Below, piece after piece: positions 19,243 to 27,578 of a stretch of DNA of 64,000 nt. The stretch comes from Opitutaceae bacterium. Its GTDB lineage: Bacteria > Verrucomicrobiota > Verrucomicrobiia > Opitutales > Opitutaceae. The stretch's first letter is position 1. Every line of letters begins with the position of its first letter. The notes below the pieces were generated by a model. It saw only the letters and a program-made list of their open reading frames with translations. It did no database searches and was not told the origin of the DNA. The stretch spans positions 11,048 to 75,047 of the forward strand of contig JADJTK010000032.1 in assembly GCA_016711225.1 (NCBI GenBank), in the 5' to 3' direction. The translations under genes were made by a program, and so were the position numbers.

Positions 19243-21244
19243 TCAATCCTGCGGCCCTGGCGCCGCCGCCGGAGCGGCATCGTCGCCCGCCAGCGCGGCC
19301 TTCGCCGCCTGCATCACGGCGGCAAACGGCGCCTCGACCGCCGAACCAAAACGCGGATGCCGCGTGAGCTTCGCCGCGGAAAGCGCCGGCGAGGCGATGC
19401 CGCAGAGAAAACGCGCCATCTGCCGCGCCCCGCCCAACGCCCGTGGATGCGCGGCGCGAAGACCGCCGAGTTCCTCGGCCGACAACTCCACCGCGTGGTA
19501 CTCGCGCTCCAGCACCACGCGGGCATCGCCGGCACACGGCCCGCAATGGCCACAGTCACGGCCAAGCTCCTCGCCGAAGTATCCGAGCAATCGTCGCACC
19601 AGGCAGCCCTGGCCCCCCACCAGCGCCGCCACGCCCGCCACCCGCGCGATGTCGCTGGCCTCACGCGTCGCGAAGCGCCGCCGCAGTTCATGCCACACCG
19701 CCGCGAGATCCTCCGGCACGCGCACCACGCGGTACCCTTGCCTCACGCCCGCCACCTGCAGCTCCAGATCCCCCTTCTCCTCCAGATAGGTCAGCGCTTT
19801 CACCACACGCTCGCGGTTGCCTCCGAGCGCCTCTGCCCCGTCCTCGCCGGCGAGAGCCTGCACCGCATCCGCGAGCACGACCGAGTTCCAGATCCGGCCC
19901 ACCTTCGCCAGACCGAAAAGGCGCTCCAGAAACGCCCGCCGGTCCGCATCGAACCGCCCAAGGATCTCCTCGGTCTCGCGCAGGAATTTCCATTGGTAGG
20001 TCGTATAAAACGGCGCGGTCGCCTCAATCACCCCGTCGAGCTCGAGGTAGGTCAGCGCGGTTGAGACTACGAGAGGTCGGATGTCGTGCCTCGTCGACAA
20101 CTCGTAGCCGGAGATGTCGAACGTGTCGCCGGCCGCCCGCCCCTGGAGCAGCGCTTTGAGCAGATCGCGCAAAGCCTCCGGGGTTGGCGTATCTCCGTAG
20201 GTGAAGTTTTCCAACACGGTAAGGTCCGCCGCCGCGGCGAAGATCTCGCAGTGCGACGGCGCTCCATCGCGGCCGGCGCGGCCGATCTCCTGCGCATAGT
20301 TCTCCTGGCTCTTCGGCAGATTGTAGTGGAAGACCGCGCGGATGTTCGCCTTGTCGATGCCCATGCCGAACGCGATCGTGGCCACGACAATCGCCTCGTC
20401 CGACGCCATGAAACGGTTCTGCACCGCCTCGCGCGCCTCCGCCTCCATGCCCGCATGATACGCCTCGGCCGCGAAGCCCGCCGCCGCCAGAGCAGCGGCG
20501 ACGTGCTCGGCGGTCTTCTGCAACGTCACGTACACGATCGTCGGGCCGCGCGGCCGCGCCTTCAGCCGCGCGATCAAGACCCCGATACGGTCGCGGGGCG
20601 CACACGCCGTGGCGCGCAGGAAGAGATTGGGACGGTAAAAGCCGGTGTTCACGTGCGCTTCCGGGGCGATGGCGAACGCGCTACAGATGTCACGCGCCAC
20701 CGCCGGCGTCGCCGTGGCCGTGAGCGCCAGCACTCGCCCCACCTTCAACTCCCGCGCATAGCGGGCGAGCTTGAGGTAGTCGGGCCGGAAATTGTGGCCC
20801 CACTCGGAGATGCAATGCGCCTCGTCGATCACCAGCAGATCGATCCGCAACGACTTGAGGCGGGCAAGGAAGCGCTCGTTGGAGAACCGCTCGGGCGCCA
20901 CATAGAGGAGCTTGAGTCGGCGCGCCCGCAGCGCGTCCTGAATTTCCTCAAACGCCTCGCGGCTCACCGAAGAATCCAGCCGTGCCGCCTCAATGCCGCG
21001 CCCTTGCAGAAAATCCACCTGGTCCTTCATCAGCGCGATCAAGGGCGAAACCACGACCGTGAGTCCCTCCAGCAGCAACGCCGGCAGTTGGTAACAAAGG
21101 CTCTTGCCGCTGCCGGTCGGAGCACACCGCCAGCGCCGAATTGCCCGCGAGCAGCTGCGTGATCACCTCCTCCTGCCCCGGACGGAAGTCGGAAAAGCCA
21201 AAGCGCTCTTTGAGGAGCGCGCGGGCGGCGGGGTTTGGATTCAT
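19243..21244 (-). pseudogene. recQ: ATP-dependent DNA helicase RecQ, frameshifted just before Walker A
   Basis: RecQ unwinds DNA in recombination and repair. The start at 21244 gives MNPNPAARALLKERFGFSDF and the RecQ motif FRPGQEEVITQLLAGNSALA. An extra base at 21123 then shifts the frame immediately before the Walker A sequence PTGSGKSLCYQLPALLLEG. After the shift all helicase motifs are intact: VVSPLIALMKDQV, IDEAHCISEWGHNFRPDY, TATATPAVARDI and QEIGRAGRDG, followed by the RecQ-Ct zinc region (RDCGHCGPC). The rest of the reading frame is undamaged, so the change is either very recent or a sequence error. Overall length (about 666 codons) is normal. Confidence 0.87.
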
Positions 21245-21323
21245 GGTAACGCGCAGCCTGAGCCTAGCGCCGCGACGCAGCAACCGCAGTTCGCCGGCTC
21301 ATCCGCCCGAGCTCCCCTGCCCT

Positions 21324-21352
21324 GGAAACGCCGAGCTCCCGCTCGGCTTTCC
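21324..21352 (+). repeat. Family F palindrome
   Basis: GAAACGCCGAGCTCCCGCTC followed by GGC; the inner part CGCCGAGC/GCTCGGC pairs with itself. Related copies are at 62679 and 62880. Confidence 0.55.
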
Positions 21353-21418
21353 GTCAAACTCCGTCGGATTGGAGGCGTCCTCCCTTTGTGGACTTGTGGC
21401 AAGGCACAGCTCCGGTTG

Positions 21419-21450
21419 GAGAGCGAGGCTCCGCCCGAGCCGTTTCCGCT
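21419..21450 (+). repeat. Family E repeat
   Basis: Core GCGAGGCTCCGCCCGAGCCG. Two copies in the opposite orientation lie at 31552-31584 and 31734-31762. Confidence 0.65.
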
Positions 21451-21685
21451 CTCTTCACCGCCTCAACACCGCTCGCCCGCCCCCCCTCCGTCCGCACGCC
21501 GAGCGCGACGGTGGCGCGGGTCGTCGTCGCCGTGATCGCAGCGGCCTCCTCAAAGGGCAGCGCATTGAGCGTGGCTTCGAAGGGCTCCGCGGGCACCGGC
21601 CCATCGTGCGCCAAACACAGACGACCGTCTACAAGATGCGATGCTCTCCATACGTCCGATCCCGAGGCATCCGGCCAGGATTGAA

Positions 21686-22474
21686 TTATTCAACCCACTG
21701 CCCTGGGAAAGTGTACAAGAGCTCCATCTTGCATGGGACGCTTTTGCCAGCCTGCTTCGCCGGCTTGAAGCTGCTGAGACGAGCCGCCGCCAATGCTGCT
21801 TCGCCGAACTCTGGGCTGCTTGCTTGGACCGAGAAATCCTTCGCTCCGTCCGAAGCCGTGAGCTCGAACTTGACGACGGCAGCGCCTTCCACTCCTCGGG
21901 CCTTCAACCCTGGCGGGTACTCGGCGCGCTCCTGCTTTTCGGGCACAGGCGGTGTGTCCATGTCGCCATAGGCTTTACCGTAGGGGATCCGTTTGCCGTC
22001 GGGCGAGGTGGTCGAAAGCACTGCGGGGACGGCAAGGTAGGCCGGCGCTTTCAGGTATTTGGGCTTCGATTCTCTGCGGTTCATGAGGATGCGAGCCACG
22101 AACACAATCTCCTCCGGGTCATTCGTGATATCGTTCGCAATGACCGTGAACTCGGTGCCTCCATACAGGGTGAAGGTGAAGCGATATTTCCGGTTCTCCT
22201 GGGCCAGGAAGTCAAAAGTTGCGCTGCCCTCGTGGAAGAACTTCGCGATTGAGAGGCGCACCCGATGCATTCCGGGCAGAACATAAATGGGACCAAGGGG
22301 GTCGCCTAGGTACCGCGGTGGCTTCCCATCAACCGCCCCCACCACAAGCTCCCACCCGTCAAGCCCGATGTACCCGGAGAGCTCCGCCGCATTCGGAGGC
22401 TTCTCGTCGGGATTTCGAGCAAGAACTACGCACGCTACCAATAGACTGGACAGAAGAATATAGATTACGCGCAT
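21686..22474 (-). CDS. TonB C-terminal-domain protein, possible lipoprotein
   Basis: The start at 22474 gives MRVIYILLSSLLVACVVLA, a signal sequence with a possible lipobox (LVAC); the open frame further upstream has no leader. The last about 90 residues resemble the TonB C-terminal domain (EYPPGLKARGVEGAAVVKF ... GEAALAAARLSSFKPAKQAG), the part that contacts TonB-dependent receptors or works as a periplasmic interaction domain. The middle region (residues 40-170) is unrecognised. No Pro-rich periplasm-spanning linker or true TonB transmembrane anchor is evident, so it may be a TonB_C-containing lipoprotein rather than the energy transducer. Base composition is less GC-rich than neighbours. 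Confidence 0.7.
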   Translation of the reverse strand: MRVIYILLSSLLVACVVLARNPDEKPPNAAELSGYIGLDGWELVVGAVDGKPPRYLGDPLGPIYVLPGMHRVRLSIAKFFHEGSATFDFLAQENRKYRFTFTLYGGTEFTVIANDITNDPEEIVFVARILMNRRESKPKYLKAPAYLAVPAVLSTTSPDGKRIPYGKAYGDMDTPPVPEKQERAEYPPGLKARGVEGAAVVKFELTASDGAKDFSVQASSPEFGEAALAAARLSSFKPAKQAGKSVPCKMELLYTFPGQWVE

Positions 22475-22738
22475 CGATATTGTAGATTGCGGAACAGGGT
22501 CACATTCCGATGTGAGACCTACTTGAAGTCGGATGCGTTCCGGAGTGAAGCAGAATCTGAGCGGAGCTCGCACCATACAGGCGCCGATGAGACACTCCAG
22601 GTGGGGGGCGGTCGTCCGCTGACCACGCACGTGGCGTCAAACTTCACCAACAACGTGATGCACCACCCGCGCGCGGCAGCGAAAACTCAACGGCACGGTT
22701 TTCGGTTCGACCGCGTTGCCGCCCCGCAGCACTTAACC

Positions 22739-23809
22739 TCACCCCAGCTTCATCTCACCAGCGGCGACCATCTGCAACATCGCACACGGACCGGCGTGCA
22801 GCGGCAAATCGACACGGCCGCGACGGCGCGACGACTCGTGCGTGGCGAACATCACTTCGGTGGCGCGCAGCGCGAGTGAGCTGTCCATCTGCGGCACGCC
22901 GCCCTTCTCGAGGCAGTCGAGCATCTCGGCGATCGCTCGGTAGATGGCCTTGTCGTCGTGGATGTGCTCGCCGGTGTCCAAGACTTCCCACTCCGCCTGG
23001 CCAGCCCGTCGGATGCGCAGCCACGGATCATCGAAGAGAATCTCGATCAGGCCGCGCTCGCCAATGAGGCGCAGCAGGCAGCCATTCTCGGCGTGGTCCT
23101 TGCCGAAGCGGAAGACCGCGCGCACCCCGTTCTTGAACCGAATCTCGGAGACGCCGTGCCCGGCGTGCAGCATGCCGAAGACGATGCGTGGCTCGCTTAG
23201 GTCGATTTGCCCGAGCACCCAGTCGGCCGGCAGGTCGTTGTTGTAGAAGAAAAACATATCGAGCACATGCGAGCCAGAGTCGGCGATGTCGTTCCAGGCC
23301 CCTTCCATGCGCTGCAACGCGCCGATCTCGCCGGCATCGAGCAGCGCCTTGGCCTTGGCCAGCGGCAGGTTGAAGCGGCGCTGATGGTTGATGCAGAGCA
23401 TCACGCCGTTCTGCTTGCACACCTCGTGCATGCGCAGACTGGCGTCCCAGTTGATATCCATCGGCTTCTCACAAAGGATGAGCTTGGGCTTGAACGCCGC
23501 CAGTTGGCAGACGACCTCGGCATGCAGCTTGGGCCAGAGACACACGCTCACAACATCGGGCTGCTCGACCTTCATCATCTCCAAATAGTCGGTATAGACG
23601 GCCGCCTTCGGGTTGTGCACCGCGACGAACTCCTCGCCTCGCTCGCCCACCAGATCAGCCACGGCAACCAGCGTGCAGCGGCCGGAGGCGGTGAACCCGG
23701 CCATATGCCGGTGCGCCATGCCGAAACCGGTGGCGCCATCGGCCTTCCAGGGACGGCCACAACCGATCAATGCAACCTTGTAGTGGGACGAGCTCGAGGG
23801 GGTACTCAT
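22739..23809 (-). CDS. Gfo/Idh/MocA-family oxidoreductase
   Basis: The start at 23809 (MSTPSSSSHYKVALIGCGRP) places the Rossmann motif GCGRPWKADGATGFG near the N-terminus, as is usual for this family. The conserved CEKPMD (Lys binding the cofactor, LILCEKPMDINWD) and the inner-sheet C-terminal domain are visible. These enzymes are NAD(P)-dependent sugar, inositol or sugar-acid dehydrogenases acting in the cytoplasm. It is divergent from homoserine dehydrogenase across a 339-base region holding a repeat pair. The substrate cannot be named from sequence. Confidence 0.88.
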   Translation of the reverse strand: MSTPSSSSHYKVALIGCGRPWKADGATGFGMAHRHMAGFTASGRCTLVAVADLVGERGEEFVAVHNPKAAVYTDYLEMMKVEQPDVVSVCLWPKLHAEVVCQLAAFKPKLILCEKPMDINWDASLRMHEVCKQNGVMLCINHQRRFNLPLAKAKALLDAGEIGALQRMEGAWNDIADSGSHVLDMFFFYNNDLPADWVLGQIDLSEPRIVFGMLHAGHGVSEIRFKNGVRAVFRFGKDHAENGCLLRLIGERGLIEILFDDPWLRIRRAGQAEWEVLDTGEHIHDDKAIYRAIAEMLDCLEKGGVPQMDSSLALRATEVMFATHESSRRRGRVDLPLHAGPCAMLQMVAAGEMKLG

Positions 23810-24148
23810 AGCCGCCAAGCATGGGAGGCGAGCCACGGAGGGCGAAGCGATTTCGCGGCGCCAGTGAGGCAAAGACCGCCGTTCAATGCGTCGACCGCCG
23901 CCGCCCTGTAGGCCACCGCGCCGAGGTGGCCTCGTCGACCCCTATATGCCACCGCGTTGAGGTGGCCCTACCAACGGCCACGGCAGCGCCCCGGACTCCC
24001 AGAACCACAGGCATTGCGCCTCGCCTCCGCCGCCCGCTCTCCCCCAACGGCTCGACCAGCTCGGCTCTCAAGCCGCGCGCCGCAGAGATTTCGGCAAACA
24101 AACGTTGTCGCCCTGCCGTCGGCGGTTTTTGCTGCCGACCTCACCTCT
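23810..24148. other. Divergent intergenic region with family D repeats
   Basis: This region separates the oxidoreductase and the homoserine dehydrogenase gene. Two family D elements (23908-23931 and 23945-23967) lie in tandem. No small gene is supported; the promoters of both genes must be here. Confidence 0.5.
23908..23967. repeat. Family D palindromic elements in tandem
   Basis: GTAGGCCACCGCGCCGAGGT followed by GGCC, then a second unit TATGCCACCGCGTTGAGGTG. Each unit contains the self-pairing GGCCACC...GGTGGCC. The family recurs as an inverted pair at 41503-41562. Confidence 0.65.
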
Positions 24149-25495
24149 ATGAAACAGGTCAATCTCGGCATGATCGGCGGCGGTACCGTAGGCAGCGGCG
24201 TTTTCAACGCCCTCCAGCAGAACTCGGAGCTTCTGGCCGCGCGAACGGGCATCCGCCTCGTCGTCCGCAAGGTCGCCGTCAAAGCGTTCGACGAACCCCG
24301 ACCCTACCCGATCCCGGCCGCCCTCATGACGCTGAATTGGAAGGACGTCGTCGAGGACCCTGAGATCCAGATCGTCACCGAGCTCGTCGGCGGCACCGGC
24401 ATCGCCAAGGTCATCGTGCTCGCCGCTCTCGAGCGCGGCAAGGCGGTCGTCACCGCCAACAAGGCCCTGCTCTCCGCCCACGGCCCCGAGCTCTTCGCCG
24501 CGGCCAAGAAGGCCGGCACCAATCTCTACTACGAGGCCAGCGTGGCCGGCGGCATCCCGATCATCAAGACGCTGCGCGAGGCCCTCGTGGGCAACCGCTT
24601 CGAGCGCATCTACGGCATCGTCAACGGCACCTGCAATTACATCCTCACCCGCATGACCCGCGAAGGCGCCGCCTTCGACGCCGTGCTGGCCGACGCCCAG
24701 CGCCTGGGCTACGCCGAAGCCGACCCGACCCTCGACGTCGACGGCCACGACGCCGCGCACAAAACGGGTATCCTCGCCTCGCTCGCGCACGGCTTCTGGG
24801 TCGACCACCACTCCATCCACGTCGAGGGTATCCGCCCGCTCACCCCGCTGGACATCCGTTTCGCCCAACAGCTCGGCTACACCATCAAGCTCCTCGGCTC
24901 CATCCGCATCGCCCCGCCGGCGAAGGGCGCGAAGGCCCCGAAGGGCAAAAAGGCCAAGGCCGCCGGCGTGCGCATCAGCGTGGCCGTGAGCCCCACCCTC
25001 GTGCCCCAGAGCCACGTGCTGGCCAGCGTGAACGACGTCTTCAACGCCGTCTTCGTCACCGGTTTTCCGATCGGCGACACGCTCTACTACGGTCGCGGCG
25101 CGGGCAAGGATGCCACCGCCTCCGCCGTGCTCAGCGATCTGGCCGACGCCGGCCTCGACATCAGCCGCGGCACCCTCGATCGCGTGCCCGCCTTCACGCC
25201 CCACGCCGAGGGTACGGTGGTCCCCTTCAGCGAGACCTCCTCGCGCTTCTACCTGCGCCTCAACGTCGTGGATAAGCTCGGCGTAATCGCGAAGGTCTCG
25301 TCGATCCTGAGCACCGCCGGCATCAGCATCGCCTCCATCGTGCAGCCCGAGGGCCGCGAAGGGGAGACGGTGGCGCTGATCCTTATGACGCATACCGCCA
25401 GTCGCGCCGCGATGGACAAGGCCCGTGCCGCCATCGCCAAGCTGCCGGCCGTAAAGGGCCCGTCGCTGCTCCTCCCAGTCGAGGATTTCGCCTGA
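24149..25495 (+). CDS. hom: Homoserine dehydrogenase
   Basis: This cytoplasmic enzyme reduces aspartate semialdehyde to homoserine for threonine and methionine synthesis. The start at 24149 gives MKQVNLGMIGGGTVGSGV, the NAD(P)-binding Gly-rich loop; a longer open frame upstream has no matching sequence. Family signatures are VVTANKALLSAHG, the catalytic-domain segment GIVNGTCNYILTRM and EADPTLDVDGHDAAHK. A C-terminal ACT domain (LRLNVVDKLGVIAKVSSILS) suggests feedback control by an amino acid. The protein is 448 residues, with a short Lys/Ala-rich insertion (AKGAKAPKGKKAKAAG) in the middle. A family I repeat begins directly after the stop. Confidence 0.95.
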   Translation: MKQVNLGMIGGGTVGSGVFNALQQNSELLAARTGIRLVVRKVAVKAFDEPRPYPIPAALMTLNWKDVVEDPEIQIVTELVGGTGIAKVIVLAALERGKAVVTANKALLSAHGPELFAAAKKAGTNLYYEASVAGGIPIIKTLREALVGNRFERIYGIVNGTCNYILTRMTREGAAFDAVLADAQRLGYAEADPTLDVDGHDAAHKTGILASLAHGFWVDHHSIHVEGIRPLTPLDIRFAQQLGYTIKLLGSIRIAPPAKGAKAPKGKKAKAAGVRISVAVSPTLVPQSHVLASVNDVFNAVFVTGFPIGDTLYYGRGAGKDATASAVLSDLADAGLDISRGTLDRVPAFTPHAEGTVVPFSETSSRFYLRLNVVDKLGVIAKVSSILSTAGISIASIVQPEGREGETVALILMTHTASRAAMDKARAAIAKLPAVKGPSLLLPVEDFA

Positions 25496-25586
25496 CGGAG
25501 CGCAGGCCTCCATGCCTGCGTCCGAGACGTAGCGGAAGCGCTTCGCTTCCGCCCCGTAGGTCAGCGTGCTTGCACGCGCCTCCGGG
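25496..25586 (+). repeat. Family I repeat, copy 1 (directly after hom)
   Basis: It contains GCGCAGGCCTCCATGCCTGC, the hairpin GGAAGCGCTTCGCTTCC and the tail TTGCACGCGCCTCCGGG. A second copy in the same orientation follows the next gene at 26294-26383, so the alpha/beta hydrolase gene lies between direct repeats. The hairpin could act as a transcript end for hom. Confidence 0.7.
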
Positions 25587-25665
25587 TCACCACCGCAGCC
25601 GCCCGCCCAACGGGCCGCCCTTCGTCGCGCTCGCCCCCGTCGGGTGAACCGCTCAGCCTTCGCCC

Positions 25666-26298
25666 ATGATCTTCGTCCTGCCCGGCATGGGTGCCGACCA
25701 CCGGATGTACCAGGCCCCCGCCTGGCACACCCTGGCCGAGACACGCTTCCTCGACTGGCCGAAACATCGGGGCGAAGACTCGATCACCGCCATCGCCGAC
25801 CGCATGATTGCCGAAGCGGGAATCAACGCCGGCGATACCGTCATCGGCTCCTCCCTCGGTGGCATCGTTGGTTGCGAGATCGCCAACCGTCTCCGGCTAC
25901 ACGCACTGGTGCTCGTCGGCAGTGCGCAATCTGCGACCGAGATCTCGGGACTGCTCGCCGCCCTGTATCCCCTCGCAGCCCTAGCGCCGCTGGATTTCAT
26001 CCGCCTCTCCGCCGGGAAACTACCGGGTGAGTTATGCGAGATGTTCGTCGACAGCCAGACGAGTTTCATTCGCGCGATGTGCCGCGCCATTTTCACCTGG
26101 CCGGGCCTCGATCTCGCCCGCCAGCGCCCGATTCGCCTGCACGGCCGGCATGACCGGGTCATTCCGCTGCCGCCCGGGGCGGACCTTGTTCTCGACGCCG
26201 GGCACCTGCTCGCCATGACCCACGCCGCCGAGTGCGTCGCCTTCTTGAATGCGCATCGGCCCTGGGCAGCCCACGATCAGCGCGACCGCCTGACGTAG
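25666..26298 (+). CDS. Small alpha/beta-hydrolase-fold protein
   Basis: The 210-residue product begins MIFVLPGMGADHRMYQAPAW, the first strand and oxyanion loop of the alpha/beta hydrolase fold. The nucleophile elbow reads GSSLGG (Ser about 64), the acid is likely in GRHDRVIP and the histidine in DAGHLLAM. No signal peptide is present, so it acts in the cytoplasm, on an unknown ester or thioester. The reading frame ends (TAG 26296-26298) inside the start of a family I repeat. Direct repeats on both sides suggest the gene could have been framed by repeat insertion. Confidence 0.8.
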   Translation: MIFVLPGMGADHRMYQAPAWHTLAETRFLDWPKHRGEDSITAIADRMIAEAGINAGDTVIGSSLGGIVGCEIANRLRLHALVLVGSAQSATEISGLLAALYPLAALAPLDFIRLSAGKLPGELCEMFVDSQTSFIRAMCRAIFTWPGLDLARQRPIRLHGRHDRVIPLPPGADLVLDAGHLLAMTHAAECVAFLNAHRPWAAHDQRDRLT

Positions 26299-26383
26299 CG
26301 CAGGCCTCCGTGCCAGCCTTCGAAGCGTAGAGGAAGCACCTCGCTTCCGCCCGTGGGCCAGCGGGCTTGCATGCGCCTCCGGG
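26294..26383 (+). repeat. Family I repeat, copy 2
   Basis: It matches copy 1 (25496-25586) with substitutions: GCGCAGGCCTCCGTGCC, then CGTAGAGGAAGCACCTCGC and CTTGCATGCGCCTCCGGG. Its first bases contribute the stop codon of the alpha/beta hydrolase. Confidence 0.7.
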
Positions 26384-26546
26384 CTGACCGGCAGGGATCG
26401 TCTCCTTCGCGTCGAACGTGCTCGCGAGAGCGACCGTACCGGTGAGCGGCGCACCACCGCACTCGACGGCGCTCTCCGCGCCCTGACTGTACGGCCTCGC
26501 GGCAATTGCCGGGCGAGCGCACACCCGCCAAGCTGCGGCCCTTCCC

Positions 26547-27578
26547 ATGGTCTTCACCAGACTCTCCTTTTGTGCCGTCGTGCTGGCGCTCCGACTCGTC
26601 CCCTTCTCGAATGCCATCCCCGCCGCCGAGCCCAATCTCCCCAATCCGCTCATCCGCGAACGCGCCGACCCCTGGGTGCTTCGCCACTCCGACGGCTACA
26701 CCTACTTCACGGCCACTGTGCCGGAGTACGACCGCATCGAGCTGAGGCGCGCCCCCTCCCTGGCCGGGCTGCCCGCCGCCGAACCCAAGACCGTCTGGCG
26801 CAAGCACGCCACCGGCCCGATGGGCGCCCACATCTGGGCTCCGGAGCTCCACCACATCGACGGCAAATGGTACCTCTACTTCGCCGCCGGCGAAGCCGAG
26901 AAGATCTGGGCCATCCGCATCTATGTACTCGAAAACTCCGCCGCCAATCCACTCGAGGGAGAGTGGATCGAGCGCGGCCAGCTGCGCACCCAGTGGGAGT
27001 CGTTCGCGCTCGACGCCACCACCTTCGCCCATCGCGGCACCCGCTACCTCATATGGGCCCAGCACGACCCGGCCGAGAAGAACAATACCGATCTCTACCT
27101 CGCCAGGATGGACTCGCCTACCTCCATCACCGGTCCGCAGGTACGCCTCTCCCGACCGGAACTCGACTGGGAGAAGGTGCGCTACGCCGTGAACGAGGGC
27201 CCTGCGGTGCTCGTCCGCCATGGTCGCGTCTTCGTGACCTACTCCGCCGCCGGCACCGGCGCCGAATACTGCCTCGGTCTGCTCTCCGCCGATGAGAACG
27301 CCGACCTGCTCGATCCAAAATCATGGGCCAAATCGCCCTCCCCCGTCTTCGCCTCCAACGAGGTCAACGGCATCTTCGGACCCGGCCACAACTGTTTCAC
27401 CACTTCCAAAGACGGCCGAACCGACCTGCTCGTCTATCACGCCCGCAACTACCGCGACATCGTCGGCGATCCATTGCGGGATCCCAACCGCCACACCCGC
27501 GTGCAGCCCTTCGTCTGGCGCACCGACGGCACGCCGGACTTCGGCACGCCGACCCCCGAACCGGCCACCGCCAAATGA
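26547..27578 (+). CDS. Secreted GH43-family arabinosidase/xylosidase-type enzyme
   Basis: The 343-residue protein has a signal peptide (MVFTRLSFCAVVLALRLVPF) and the five-bladed propeller of glycoside hydrolase family 43. The base is probably Asp41 in RERADPWVLRH, the pKa-modulating Asp is in FALDATTF, and the acid is Glu217 in NEGPAVLVRHG. Such enzymes release alpha-L-arabinofuranose (or xylose, galactose) from pectic side chains. Its stop overlaps the start of the GH35 gene (ATGA at 27575-27578), so translation of the two is coupled. This pair opens the pectin locus. Confidence 0.88.
   Translation: MVFTRLSFCAVVLALRLVPFSNAIPAAEPNLPNPLIRERADPWVLRHSDGYTYFTATVPEYDRIELRRAPSLAGLPAAEPKTVWRKHATGPMGAHIWAPELHHIDGKWYLYFAAGEAEKIWAIRIYVLENSAANPLEGEWIERGQLRTQWESFALDATTFAHRGTRYLIWAQHDPAEKNNTDLYLARMDSPTSITGPQVRLSRPELDWEKVRYAVNEGPAVLVRHGRVFVTYSAAGTGAEYCLGLLSADENADLLDPKSWAKSPSPVFASNEVNGIFGPGHNCFTTSKDGRTDLLVYHARNYRDIVGDPLRDPNRHTRVQPFVWRTDGTPDFGTPTPEPATAK

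Larger units (their letters stand above)
21245..21685. other. Intergenic repeat cluster between recQ and the TonB-like gene
   Basis: About 440 bases with no convincing gene. It holds a family F palindrome (21324-21352) and a family E element (21419-21450). Both flanking genes are on the minus strand, so the recQ promoter must lie here. Confidence 0.5.

Noticed and set aside
22475..22738. Small gene upstream of the TonB-like protein (in-frame extension to 22630)
   Set aside because: The extension has no signal peptide or domain, and the hydrophobic leader begins only at 22474.
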